From contig CATYXQ010000002.1 in assembly GCA_958414825.1 (NCBI GenBank), forward strand, positions 21,553 through 85,552: a stretch of 64,000 nucleotides of DNA. The letters run 5' to 3'. The notes beneath the pieces were generated by a model. It made no database searches, was not told where the DNA came from, and worked only from the letters and a program-made list of their open reading frames with translations. Shown here piece after piece: positions 1 to 7,717 of the stretch. Position 1 is the first letter of the stretch; each line of letters starts with the position of its first letter. The stretch is from an uncultured Eubacteriales bacterium (GTDB lineage: Bacteria; Bacillota; Clostridia; Oscillospirales; CAG-272). The translations under genes and the position numbers were made by a program.

Positions 1-1
1 G

Positions 2-553
2 GATTATTTGCAAACTGTTTTAAGTTGGATATCCGCAAGAGAGAACAAAACCATCGAGCAGTATATGGCTTTCCACCAGCACGATACCCATGCAACCCCG
101 TTAAAGCAGTATTTCAAGACTGTTATGGACTGGGTTGAGTTGACGTTTCCGAAATACCGGGCAAAACTTATGAAAGGGTTAAACTGGGGCATTCTGTATA
201 ACGAATACGGCAATAATGTGTATGACCCCAACGAATTGGAGAGCGAATTGAGCCGTCTTTTGCAGGACGATGATATTACAAAGCAGAAAGGCATTTATGA
301 ATTTTTGCTCAGCGGCAAGACTAAAGAAAGGGTATTGTCAATCAGAGCGTTTACAGAAAATGAAAAAATGACGATGTACGAAAGACAAAAGGGTATCTGC
401 CCTATGTGTAAGGCAGAGGGCAGGGACATTGTCTGGGCATTTGAAGATATGCACGGCGACCATAAAGTGCCTTGGTGTAAAGGCGGTCATACAACGCTTG
501 ATAACGGACAAATGCTCTGCCGGGAACATAATCTTGAAAAATCGGATATGTAA
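2..553 (+). CDS. HNH endonuclease-domain protein, C-terminal part
   Basis: The reading frame is open from the left edge (codons begin at base 2), so the true start lies outside the window and about 183 C-terminal residues are visible. The last 55 residues hold an HNH nuclease signature: a CPMC pair, then GDHKVPW, then NGQMLCREHN, which gives the Cys pairs and His residues of a zinc-stabilised beta-beta-alpha-metal fold. The region before it is helical, without a recognised motif. This layout resembles DUF262-type proteins that carry an HNH domain at the C-terminus, some of which restrict foreign or modified DNA. That family link is from memory and the N-terminus is not visible. A strong hairpin terminator follows at 619-653. 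Confidence 0.7.
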   Translation, partial: DYLQTVLSWISARENKTIEQYMAFHQHDTHATPLKQYFKTVMDWVELTFPKYRAKLMKGLNWGILYNEYGNNVYDPNELESELSRLLQDDDITKQKGIYEFLLSGKTKERVLSIRAFTENEKMTMYERQKGICPMCKAEGRDIVWAFEDMHGDHKVPWCKGGHTTLDNGQMLCREHNLEKSDM

Positions 554-618
554 TGCGGGGAGAGAACCGGCGCCGCGTTTGGATGCGCAAACGCGGTTGG
601 AAGATTGCCTAGCTCAGC

Positions 619-660
619 AAATAAACCGTCAGCAATTGGCTGACGGTTTATTTGTTTTAA
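619..660 (+). terminator. Rho-independent terminator, probably bidirectional
   Basis: A 15-bp perfect inverted repeat (619-633 and 639-653) with a 5-base loop is followed by TTTT. It closes the HNH gene on the plus strand. The complementary strand also has AT-rich flanks, so it can also stop the feo transcript coming from the right. A smaller hairpin (CCGAAAA/TTTTCGG) lies at 681-701 in the same gap. Confidence 0.85.
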
Positions 661-746
661 ATAACGGCGCTTTTTATCAGCCGAAAAACCGGGACTTTTC
701 GGCGAGGGGGATCGGCGCGCTCTTTCGGGGGCAAATGCGCGCAATA

Positions 747-911
747 CTATTTTGTTTTTTGCGCGGTTTCTTTACAGGCGCAGCCCCTGCCGCATTGCTT
801 TGCATGAGGGCAGCCGATACAGGCCGCGCCGCGCTTCTTTGCCCTTGCCAGAAAGTAGACGGCCGCGCCGATGATGACAATTAAAATTGCCGCGACAATA
901 AAATTTTCCAT
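747..911 (-). CDS. FeoB-associated Cys-rich membrane protein
   Basis: This is a 54-residue protein that starts 2 bases after the feoB stop codon, so it is the last gene of the feo operon. Residues 3-21 form one hydrophobic membrane helix. A basic ARAKKRG stretch follows, then a Cys-rich tail with cysteines at 31, 34, 40, 44 and 46 (CIGC, then CGRGCAC). Size, single helix, Cys tail and position directly behind feoB all match the FeoB-associated Cys-rich membrane protein family, thought to assist FeoB in ferrous iron uptake. The cysteines may bind or sense iron, which is inference. The gene is short enough to be missed by length-filtered gene calling. Confidence 0.85.
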   Translation of the reverse strand: MENFIVAAILIVIIGAAVYFLARAKKRGAACIGCPHAKQCGRGCACKETAQKTK

Positions 912-913
912 AA

Positions 914-2914
914 TCATTGGCTGAAAGCATACGCACCTTTCATCTTTTTATTTGTGTTGTTTATCAGTATGCACACAACGGCCGCAAAAATGAGAACCGC
1001 TAACAGTCCCCCGGCAGCCGCGCCGATGTTGAGCGTGGCCGGAGCGGTCAGGAGCGTACCGATGGTATATACCAGGTATCCGACCGTATAGCCTACGCCG
1101 AGTTGGAGCGCGACGCCGCCCCAAAGCCATTTGCTGTTTTTCATTTCGGCGTTCATCGCGCCGATCGCGGCAAAGCACGGGGGGGTATAAAGGTTAAACA
1201 TGAGATACGCGAGCGCGGCGACCCGCGTGATGGCCAAAATACCGGCGGCTTCTGCGCCCGCGCCCTCCAAAAGCGCAAGCTCCTCGGTATCTATTAGGTT
1301 TTCAAGTCCCACAAAACAAACCGCCAGCGTACCGACGACATTTTCTTTGGCGATGAAGCCGGTAACGGCCGCTGCGGCAAACTGCCAGGAGAGAACGCCG
1401 ATAATTGGAACCAGAATATAGGCGAACGGTCTTGCAACGGCGGCAAGGATGGAGGCGTCTGCGGTTTCGGCAACGCCGAGGCGCAGATCAAACGTCTGCA
1501 TGACCTGAACCGCGGTGTTGCAGAGCAGAATAATGGTCGTTGCTTTTACGATGTAAGCCCAGCCTCGGCTGCACATGGATTGAAAAGCGCCGCGGAGAGA
1601 GGGAACTTTGTATGCGGGCATTTCGATGATGAAAAATGATTTTTTTGCCTGATAGCCTGCAATTTTATTTACGAGCAGAGCGCCGAGGAAAATGAGCAGG
1701 ATTCCCGAAAGATACATCAGCGCGCTCACCCAGCCGGCGTTGTCGAAGAATGCGCCGGCAAAGAGCGAGATGACGGGGATCTTGGCGCCGCAGGGCATAA
1801 ACGGAGCGAGCATGGCGGTCGCTCTGCGCTCGCGCTCATTGCGGATGGTGCGGCTTGCCATAATGCCGGGGACCGCGCAGCCGATTGTGATGACAAACGG
1901 AATGACGGATTTTCCTGAAAGACCGACTTTTTTAAAGATAGGGTCGAGAACGACGGCCGCACGGGACATATATCCGCAATCCTCAAGGAGCGCGATGAGA
2001 AAATACAGAACCATGACAAGCGGCAAAAACCCAATAACGGCAATAACGCCGCCGATTACGCCATCGACAAGCAGAGCGGACAAGAGGGGATTGGCATTTT
2101 CTAAAAGACTGCCGACGAATCCCTGAAAAGCTTCAAGCTGGCCGGTCAGCCAATCTGCAATCGGCGTGCCGACCCAAACCTGAGAGATTTGGAATACAAG
2201 GAACATGACGGCGGCGAAAATCGGAATGCCGAGCCACTTATTGGTCAGCACAGCGTCGATTTTGTCGCCGAAGTTTTTGTCCCTGGTCAATACTTTGCGG
2301 ACCTCGACCGCTTTGACAATGCCGTTTACAAAGTCGAAACGCCTGCGGTCGGCGGCTTCAACGGCCGCGCGGTCAGCAAGGTCAATATCGCCCTGGCGAT
2401 ACGGCGCGGTCTGAGACGTGCCTGCGACGGATACGGCCTTTTCTACAACCGTCTTCAGTCCGTCGGACGAAGTGGAAACCGTTTCCACAACAGGACAGCC
2501 GATTTTTTTTGCCAGCGCCGCCGTATCGATTCTGGTTTCGTTTTTTCGGTTCAGGTCGCTCTTGTTCAGCGCGACGACAACCGGAATGCCAAGCTCCAGA
2601 AGCTGTGTGGTAAAGAAAAGACTGCGGCTCAGATTCGTAGCGTCTACAATGTTGATGATGACGTCGGGCTTTTCATTTTTTACATAGGCGCTCGTGATGC
2701 TTTCCTCGCTCGTAAAAGGGGACATGGAATAGGCGCCGGGCAGGTCAACGGCAATCAGCTGCTGCGGTCCGGCATAATATGCCTTTTTGATTGCGTGCGT
2801 TTTTTTCTCTACGGTAACGCCCGCCCAGTTTCCGACCTTTTCATTTCGGCCGGTCAGCGCGTTGTACATGGTGGTTTTGCCTGAGTTCGGGTTGCCGCTC
2901 AAAGCGATTCTCAA
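914..2914 (-). CDS. feoB: Ferrous iron transport protein B
   Basis: A 666-residue GTP-gated ferrous iron permease of the cytoplasmic membrane. The N-terminal G domain shows the P-loop GNPNSGKT at residues 7-14, DLPG at 57-60 and NKSD at 117-120. After a helical spacer (about 165-225) come the membrane domains, including two FeoB gate regions with conserved CGYMSRAAV and MPCGAKIPV motifs. Length fits the 650-770 residues usual for the family. It lies 120 bases downstream of feoA, with its own DtxR-type palindrome at 2979-2994, and is followed at once by the Cys-rich FeoB partner. Iron-responsive repression by the divergent regulator at 3477 is inferred from the operators. Both the G motifs and the membrane part look intact. 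Confidence 0.97.
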   Translation of the reverse strand: MRIALSGNPNSGKTTMYNALTGRNEKVGNWAGVTVEKKTHAIKKAYYAGPQQLIAVDLPGAYSMSPFTSEESITSAYVKNEKPDVIINIVDATNLSRSLFFTTQLLELGIPVVVALNKSDLNRKNETRIDTAALAKKIGCPVVETVSTSSDGLKTVVEKAVSVAGTSQTAPYRQGDIDLADRAAVEAADRRRFDFVNGIVKAVEVRKVLTRDKNFGDKIDAVLTNKWLGIPIFAAVMFLVFQISQVWVGTPIADWLTGQLEAFQGFVGSLLENANPLLSALLVDGVIGGVIAVIGFLPLVMVLYFLIALLEDCGYMSRAAVVLDPIFKKVGLSGKSVIPFVITIGCAVPGIMASRTIRNERERRATAMLAPFMPCGAKIPVISLFAGAFFDNAGWVSALMYLSGILLIFLGALLVNKIAGYQAKKSFFIIEMPAYKVPSLRGAFQSMCSRGWAYIVKATTIILLCNTAVQVMQTFDLRLGVAETADASILAAVARPFAYILVPIIGVLSWQFAAAAVTGFIAKENVVGTLAVCFVGLENLIDTEELALLEGAGAEAAGILAITRVAALAYLMFNLYTPPCFAAIGAMNAEMKNSKWLWGGVALQLGVGYTVGYLVYTIGTLLTAPATLNIGAAAGGLLAVLIFAAVVCILINNTNKKMKGAYAFSQ

Positions 2915-2978
2915 TGAAGATTCCTCCTGTTTTTTCCTATATTTGCAATCCTTTACGGAAATGTTGCCGGTTTTGCCG

Positions 2979-2994
2979 GTTAGCCTGTGCTAAC
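2979..2994. promoter_or_regulatory. DtxR/MntR-type operator before feoB
   Basis: Perfect 6-4-6 palindrome GTTAGC-CTGT-GCTAAC, 65 bases upstream of feoB and downstream of feoA. It matches the two copies in the feoA promoter region, so feoB may have separate metal-dependent control. I see no clear -35/-10 pair beside it. Confidence 0.7.
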
Positions 2995-3034
2995 TCATTG
3001 GCTCTGAAAAAGCCGATGAAAGATCCGCATTTTT

Positions 3035-3247
3035 TCAGATCACAATCGCATCGGCCAATTGGTTGTCGATGGTATATCGGCTGTCCTTTATGGAAACGAC
3101 CAGGCCGCTTTTCAAATTGGAAATAACCGTGACTGCCTCGCCGCTGTAACAGCCGAGCGAAAACAAAAAGGCATTCATTTCTTCATCGTCTGTAACGACG
3201 TCCCGAATGATGTATTCTTTTCCTGCCGTTGCGTTTCTCAGCGTCAT
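3035..3247 (-). CDS. feoA: FeoA family protein
   Basis: A 70-residue cytoplasmic protein with the FeoA/SH3-like beta-barrel pattern: an N-terminal LRNATAG-like strand, a middle GCYSGEAVTVI segment and a C-terminal NQLADAIVI, where FeoA proteins normally have a strand-forming segment ending the barrel. The in-frame extension upstream of this ATG crosses an operator and lacks a ribosome site, while the chosen ATG at 3247 has GAAAGAGAAAGG just upstream. FeoA is thought to bind or regulate FeoB. It is the first gene of the feoA-feoB-Cys-rich operon, under a near-consensus promoter carrying two repressor sites. Confidence 0.92.
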   Translation of the reverse strand: MTLRNATAGKEYIIRDVVTDDEEMNAFLFSLGCYSGEAVTVISNLKSGLVVSIKDSRYTIDNQLADAIVI

Positions 3248-3277
3248 AGACCGTACCTTTCTCTTTCCAAAAATTCG

Positions 3278-3293
3278 GTTAGCGTTTGCTAAC
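3278..3293. promoter_or_regulatory. DtxR/MntR-type operator, feoA-proximal
   Basis: Perfect 6-4-6 palindrome GTTAGC-GTTT-GCTAAC between the feoA start codon and its promoter. Its outer half-sites are identical to those of the feoB site. Confidence 0.75.
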
Positions 3294-3309
3294 ATTTGGC
3301 TCAAAAAAA

Positions 3310-3329
3310 CAGTTAGCATCCTCTAACTG
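3310..3329. promoter_or_regulatory. DtxR/MntR-type operator at the feoA transcription start
   Basis: CAGTTAG and CTAACTG form a 7-6-7 palindrome, matching GTTAGC-N4-GCTAAC with one mismatch. It sits directly downstream of the feoA -10 box (3336-3341), where a bound repressor would cover the transcription start. Confidence 0.75.
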
Positions 3330-3335
3330 CAATTT

Positions 3336-3364
3336 AGTATACGCATTTCGGGGCGATTTGTCAA
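3336..3364 (-). promoter_or_regulatory. feoA promoter
   Basis: On the minus strand TTGACA (3359-3364) and TATACT (3336-3341) are separated by exactly 17 bases. This near-ideal housekeeping promoter is followed by two repressor operators, as expected for a strong gene shut off by metal-loaded repressor. Confidence 0.85.
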
Positions 3365-3476
3365 CCATTTTTTTGAAAAAATTTTCCGTTTTTCGGAATG
3401 GTTGCTTTTTTTTAGAATCTGTGATACGATAAGATCAGCGGTTTATGCAAAATATTCGGTCGGGGGAGATGTGCGC

Positions 3477-3845
3477 ATGTCATTGAAAGAATCCGGCGAG
3501 ATGTATTTGGAATCCATATATGTTTTATGCAGATCACAGAAAAGCGTTCGCTCGGTTGATATTGCGGCGCATATGGATTTTTCAAAACCGAGCGTCAGCC
3601 GCGGCGTCGGAATTTTGAAAAAGCAGGGCTATATAACCGTGGATAAGGAGGGCTATATTTCCCTCACCGCAAGCGGTAAGGAAGCGGCGGAACGGATTTT
3701 TGAGCGCCACACGCTTCTGACGGCCGTATTCAAAGCGATCGGCGTTGATGAACAGACCGCCGAGGCCGACGCCTGCCGTATAGAGCATGTAATCAGCGAG
3801 GATACGTTCAAAGCCATCAGGGAATTTTACAGCAAAATGAAATGA
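3477..3845 (+). CDS. DtxR/MntR-family metal-dependent repressor
   Basis: A 122-residue regulator. Residues 5-65 form the winged helix (ESGEMYLESIY, then SVDIAAHMDFSKPSVSRGV as recognition region), and residues 70-122 match the metal-binding and dimerisation domain (ERHTLLTAVF, IEHVISEDTF). The SH3-like third domain of DtxR is absent, as in the shorter MntR/TroR type. The ATG at 3477 follows GGGGGAG; an upstream extension in frame has no such site. It is divergent from feoAB, whose control region holds three GTTAGC-N4-GCTAAC palindromes, so it probably represses iron uptake when metal-loaded. Whether its metal is Fe2+ or Mn2+ cannot be told by eye; context favours iron. Confidence 0.88.
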   Translation: MSLKESGEMYLESIYVLCRSQKSVRSVDIAAHMDFSKPSVSRGVGILKKQGYITVDKEGYISLTASGKEAAERIFERHTLLTAVFKAIGVDEQTAEADACRIEHVISEDTFKAIREFYSKMK

Positions 3846-3850
3846 CCGTT

Positions 3851-3883
3851 TGACCGCCGGAAACCAAAGCTTTCCGGCGGTCA
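3851..3883. terminator. Hairpin after the DtxR-type gene
   Basis: Perfect 13-bp stem (TGACCGCCGGAAA and its complement) with a 7-base loop, 5 bases after the stop codon. No clear T-run follows, so termination is likely but not certain. The remaining gap to 4110 holds a possible promoter (TTGAAA at 4007-4012, TAAGAT at 4030-4035, 17-base spacer) for the next gene. Confidence 0.6.
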
Positions 3884-4110
3884 TTGCGTATGGGGTTCGC
3901 AATCGGCTTTTGCAGGGCGTTTTTTTATGATTCGCCGTGATTCTTACAAAATACGTTACTAAAGTGAGTTTAATATTACAGTTTACTGACATTTGGAGGA
4001 AAAATATTGAAAAAGTGGAAGCACTGCGATAAGATAATATCAGAATACGCTCCGTATCGGGCGCTTTTCGGCCTGAAAACGGGATTTTATGATGAAGAGG
4101 AGAACGAACC

Positions 4111-7100
4111 ATGAGAAATTTGAACAAATTTCTTGCTCTCGTGATGGCTGTGCTGATGCTGTTCAGTATGGCGGTGATTCCGATGAGCGCGGCAAATGAA
4201 GACGACGCCGATTCGATTTATTATGAAGCGGCGCAGCAGCTTGCGGCGCTCACGATCATGAAGGGCGATGAGAACGGCAACCTGAATCTGGAAAGCGGTG
4301 TGACCCGGTATCAGGCGGCGCTGTTTTTCGTACAGGCTCTGACCGGCAAAACCGACGTCAAGGTCTGGAACGCAGAGAAAAAGAGCACCATTTTTGCCGA
4401 TGTTCCGGAATACGGCACGGCTATTGACTATGCGTACAGCATGAAACTGATCCTTGGCCGCGGCGACGGCAGCTACGGCTATCACGACCCGATTACCTAT
4501 CAGGATATGCTGGTCATGGCCGTGCGCGCGCTCGGCTATGAGGAGGCCGGCATGGCATATCCGAACGGCTATGTCCTCAGAGCGCAGACGCTCGGATTGA
4601 CCGATAACATCGAGACCGTCAACTTCAAGGGCAACCTGACGCGCGGCGAAACGGCGCAGATCATTTGGGATATGCTCAACACGCAGATTGCGTTTATCGA
4701 CCCGATGACCAATGCCGTTATCCTTCCGGGTCAGGAGGATTTTTCTCCTTACGGTATGCTGATAGGACCCGGCAAAATCGAGCGCACGACGCTCCTTGAA
4801 AAGGCGGGCTATGCCAACGGCAAGCTTGAGGCGACCATTCTTTCCTTTAACGAAGCGCGCGACGAGGACGATGTGGATACGGTGGAAATTGAGTACACCT
4901 ATCTGAAGGACGATTCCCTGTATACCGAATCGCTTGAGGTTGCGGCGGCTGATCTCGGCGTTACTGCGGACACGCCGAAAATCGAGTATCTCGGCCTGCC
5001 GCTGACGCTTTATGTCAACTGCGCGGCGGACGAGTTCGCTTCCCAGTACAGCATTGACGAGGATGAGCGCGAGGCGTCGGTGGTCTTTACAAACCGTGAG
5101 GAACTGAGCGCTGTAGAAAATCTTGGCGACGCGGGCAATATCCGCTATATCGACGACAAAGACGGCTCGGTTCAGCTTGGCGGCGCGAAGTATTCGCTGG
5201 ATAAATACGATCTTTGCGTCTACACGTTCGACGAGGACGGCTGGGTTGAAAGCGCAGAGGCGCAGAACGATTTCCTCGACAACTTCCTGTATAAGACCAG
5301 GGGCGGATATGAGGACGCGCTGAATTCCTACGGCGCGGTTCGGTATATCGTTCGCGACGGCGAGAAAGACGAGAATAAGACGCTGCATATTTACTATACG
5401 CCGTACGAGTTCGGTCAGTACTTTGTACGCGAACTGCGCGACAGCGGGACGAGAAAGGATACCGACTTTGTGACCATCGGTACTTACCGCGATACGGCAA
5501 AGACCAATCAGGACGATGTTTCCAGTCACTTTGTGGAAAAACTGCTTGGAACGAACGTGGACGTGACCGCTTCCACCACGTCGGTTACGACCCGGAACGG
5601 CGAAAAGGCAAAGACGGTTGAACTCGCGGGCAAAAGCATCCGAAGCGGCAACTTCATGTTCTATTTCTATAACAGCGTGGACAACATCCTGAATGTTGTG
5701 GAAAACTTCGGCGGCTTTAAGACCGGCCGTCTGACCGGTACGAGCGCAAGCAGCCAGACCCTGAAGATCGACGGTACAAATAAGCCGGTCGGCTTCAAGG
5801 GCGCGTATATCAGCGATATGCCGGGCTACGACCATTCTTTGGTCAGCGACATCATTGATCTGCTTGAGTCCGGCAAGGACAATGTGAAATATATTGAAGC
5901 AGACGGCCGCGTCGTTTACTATGAGGCGCATTCGACGGCAAAGGCAGCCTCGAAATTCGACTATGCGATTGTTTCGATTGACGACGAACCGCTTGCAGGA
6001 CTGCTGAAGCTCTCCAGGAGAGAGTTCAATGATGCGCTCACCGAGGACGGTTTGTATATTGACGACGACGGCATAGCCATTGCGGTGCTGGACACCGAGA
6101 CCGGCAAATGGGAACTCGCGCATCTGCGCTATATGGAAGCGGGCGCGTATGACGAGGACGACGATTCGTTTGCCGTCAGAGGCGATATGCCCGTTCTGGC
6201 CGACTATGCTGAAAATTTCGGCTCGTTCGCGAAGGAAGACGATTATGAGACGCTCTATGACGCGCTCACGTCCAGTTCGGTGTTTGTTGTGCGCAGCCAT
6301 AAAAACGACGTTTATAATCTCGCTGAGTGGAAGCCGACCGACGACCTTTTGACCTATGGCAGGGGCAGAGACGGTATCGTGTTCTCCACCGCGGCAAACA
6401 AGACCAATCTGATCACTGCGGACAACGATGAACCGGAGGCGCGCGTAACGCTGAACAGCGACACCGTTATTGTCGTTGTTTCCGGAGACCGCGTCGGCGT
6501 GCGCGTCGGCAAGCAGAACACGAGCGCGAGCGTTGAGTATGCCGGCAAGTTCCTTTCCGCCGATTCGGATCTGATCGTGTTTGTGACCGACAGTGCGACG
6601 GCGTTCAATCCGGAAATCTGGGGACAGGCGACCGGGGCGGATAAGGATGAGGCCTGGTATGTGGCGACGGCCGATACGGACGTCGAGATTGATAACCTGG
6701 GCGGCGGTTCCCGCAAGGTTATCGTCACAAACGTACTCAATCTGCGCACCATGCGGATGGAAAAGAGCTTGTCCTATACGGTGGAATCCTCTAAGGACGC
6801 GCCGGCCGCTCTTGACATTGGCGACGTGATTTATATGAGTTCAAAGGGCGTCGGCGAGCTTTACACCGACAGCTTGCAGGATGCGTTTGTCGAAGCCGTC
6901 AAGGCGAGCGGCGCCGAGGATCGCAAGACCTATACCGAGCTTGACGTCAGCAAGGTCGAGTTTATCGACGACAGCACAATCTGCATTGACGAGTTGGATC
7001 TGGACGGCATCGCGGCGGTCGATGAGATCAACGTAACGGTTCTGACGCTGGATCTGACCGGATTTGACAGGGATATTTACGATTACGACAATATGGCGCT

Positions 7101-7386
7101 GGATATTCCGTTTGACGACGAGGACGATCTCGGATACGAACATGCGTTCGGCGGTAAGTATGCGTATACGTTTGAGGGCGATATGATCGAGGAGATTTCG
7201 AGTCCGTCCAGCGGCATTCTGGATCAGCTTGTTATCGTGTCTGACGGCGAGACGATTCTGATTCCGGAATATGACGTGGATGATTTCAGGGGCGCGGAGA
7301 AGGCGACTCTGGATCTCACCATGTTAGCCAATGTCAGCAGCGGCGATGTAACGCTGTATGTTCTGAAAGTGCTTCTGCCCTTTTAA
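4111..7386 (+). CDS. SLH-domain cell-surface protein
   Basis: A 1091-residue exported protein. Residues 1-28 are a signal peptide (basic start, hydrophobic core, cut near MSAAN). Residues of about 35-200 hold three SLH-like repeats (VTRYQAALFFVQALTG, ITYQDMLVMAVRALGY, LTRGETAQIIWDMLN), which bind pyruvylated secondary cell-wall polymer. The remaining 890 residues are acidic, beta-rich and without a family I recognise. This layout, with SLH at the N-terminus and a long variable body, fits an S-layer or S-layer-associated protein. The GAGGAG site precedes the ATG. It stands alone between a possible promoter (about 4007-4035) and a strong terminator at 7417. High expression is plausible but inferred. 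Confidence 0.8.
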   Translation: MRNLNKFLALVMAVLMLFSMAVIPMSAANEDDADSIYYEAAQQLAALTIMKGDENGNLNLESGVTRYQAALFFVQALTGKTDVKVWNAEKKSTIFADVPEYGTAIDYAYSMKLILGRGDGSYGYHDPITYQDMLVMAVRALGYEEAGMAYPNGYVLRAQTLGLTDNIETVNFKGNLTRGETAQIIWDMLNTQIAFIDPMTNAVILPGQEDFSPYGMLIGPGKIERTTLLEKAGYANGKLEATILSFNEARDEDDVDTVEIEYTYLKDDSLYTESLEVAAADLGVTADTPKIEYLGLPLTLYVNCAADEFASQYSIDEDEREASVVFTNREELSAVENLGDAGNIRYIDDKDGSVQLGGAKYSLDKYDLCVYTFDEDGWVESAEAQNDFLDNFLYKTRGGYEDALNSYGAVRYIVRDGEKDENKTLHIYYTPYEFGQYFVRELRDSGTRKDTDFVTIGTYRDTAKTNQDDVSSHFVEKLLGTNVDVTASTTSVTTRNGEKAKTVELAGKSIRSGNFMFYFYNSVDNILNVVENFGGFKTGRLTGTSASSQTLKIDGTNKPVGFKGAYISDMPGYDHSLVSDIIDLLESGKDNVKYIEADGRVVYYEAHSTAKAASKFDYAIVSIDDEPLAGLLKLSRREFNDALTEDGLYIDDDGIAIAVLDTETGKWELAHLRYMEAGAYDEDDDSFAVRGDMPVLADYAENFGSFAKEDDYETLYDALTSSSVFVVRSHKNDVYNLAEWKPTDDLLTYGRGRDGIVFSTAANKTNLITADNDEPEARVTLNSDTVIVVVSGDRVGVRVGKQNTSASVEYAGKFLSADSDLIVFVTDSATAFNPEIWGQATGADKDEAWYVATADTDVEIDNLGGGSRKVIVTNVLNLRTMRMEKSLSYTVESSKDAPAALDIGDVIYMSSKGVGELYTDSLQDAFVEAVKASGAEDRKTYTELDVSKVEFIDDSTICIDELDLDGIAAVDEINVTVLTLDLTGFDRDIYDYDNMALDIPFDDEDDLGYEHAFGGKYAYTFEGDMIEEISSPSSGILDQLVIVSDGETILIPEYDVDDFRGAEKATLDLTMLANVSSGDVTLYVLKVLLPF

Positions 7387-7416
7387 GCGGACGCTTGCGA
7401 TTTGCTGAATAAACCC

Positions 7417-7457
7417 ACCGGGGATGAATTTTGAATGGGATTCATCCCCGGTTTTTT
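7417..7457 (+). terminator. Terminator of the SLH protein gene
   Basis: 13-bp perfect stem (7417-7429 and 7440-7452), 10-base loop, followed by a run of T. Confidence 0.9.
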
Positions 7458-7597
7458 GTCGAGCGCGCGGCGCATTTTGCAGGGCGGCGCGGGATTGTGT
7501 AAGGGCTTTCTTTTTAAAAATAGAGTTCCTAAAAATACAAAAGTTCGGAATTTTCCATTTTAAATAAATCACGGATATGCTAAAATTTTCATAAAAA

Positions 7598-7673
7598 CAG
7601 GCCGGTAAGGTGGACAGAATAGACAGAAAAATACATTTTCAGAACATGTCTCCCCGGCCTGCATGGTTTTTTT
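7598..7673 (+). promoter_or_regulatory. Leader hairpin with T-run before a stalk-domain gene
   Basis: CAGGCCGG (7598-7605) and CCGGCCTG (7654-7661) enclose nested complementary stretches (GGACA/TGTC, GAAAA/TTTTC), and seven T follow at 7667-7673. The gene starts 45 bases later. A TAAAAT at 7581-7586 could be the -10 of a promoter just before it. The upstream gene already has its own terminator at 7417, so this may be an attenuator or a short RNA. The rest of the 7387-7717 gap is AT-rich with nothing else recognised. Confidence 0.45.
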
Positions 7674-7717
7674 GATCCTGTTGAAAAAACAAAAACAGAC
7701 AGACGGAGGAACTTCTT

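Noticed and set aside
4087..6300. 737-codon frame antisense to the SLH gene, with similar ones antisense at 7589-9256, 14808-16448 and 49501-51015
   Set aside because: All lie opposite well-supported genes with signal peptides or catalytic motifs, and none has its own start signals.
7598..7661. Invertible promoter flanked by inverted repeats
   Set aside because: The arms are only 8 bases, no promoter lies between them and no recombinase gene is nearby. A hairpin explains them better.
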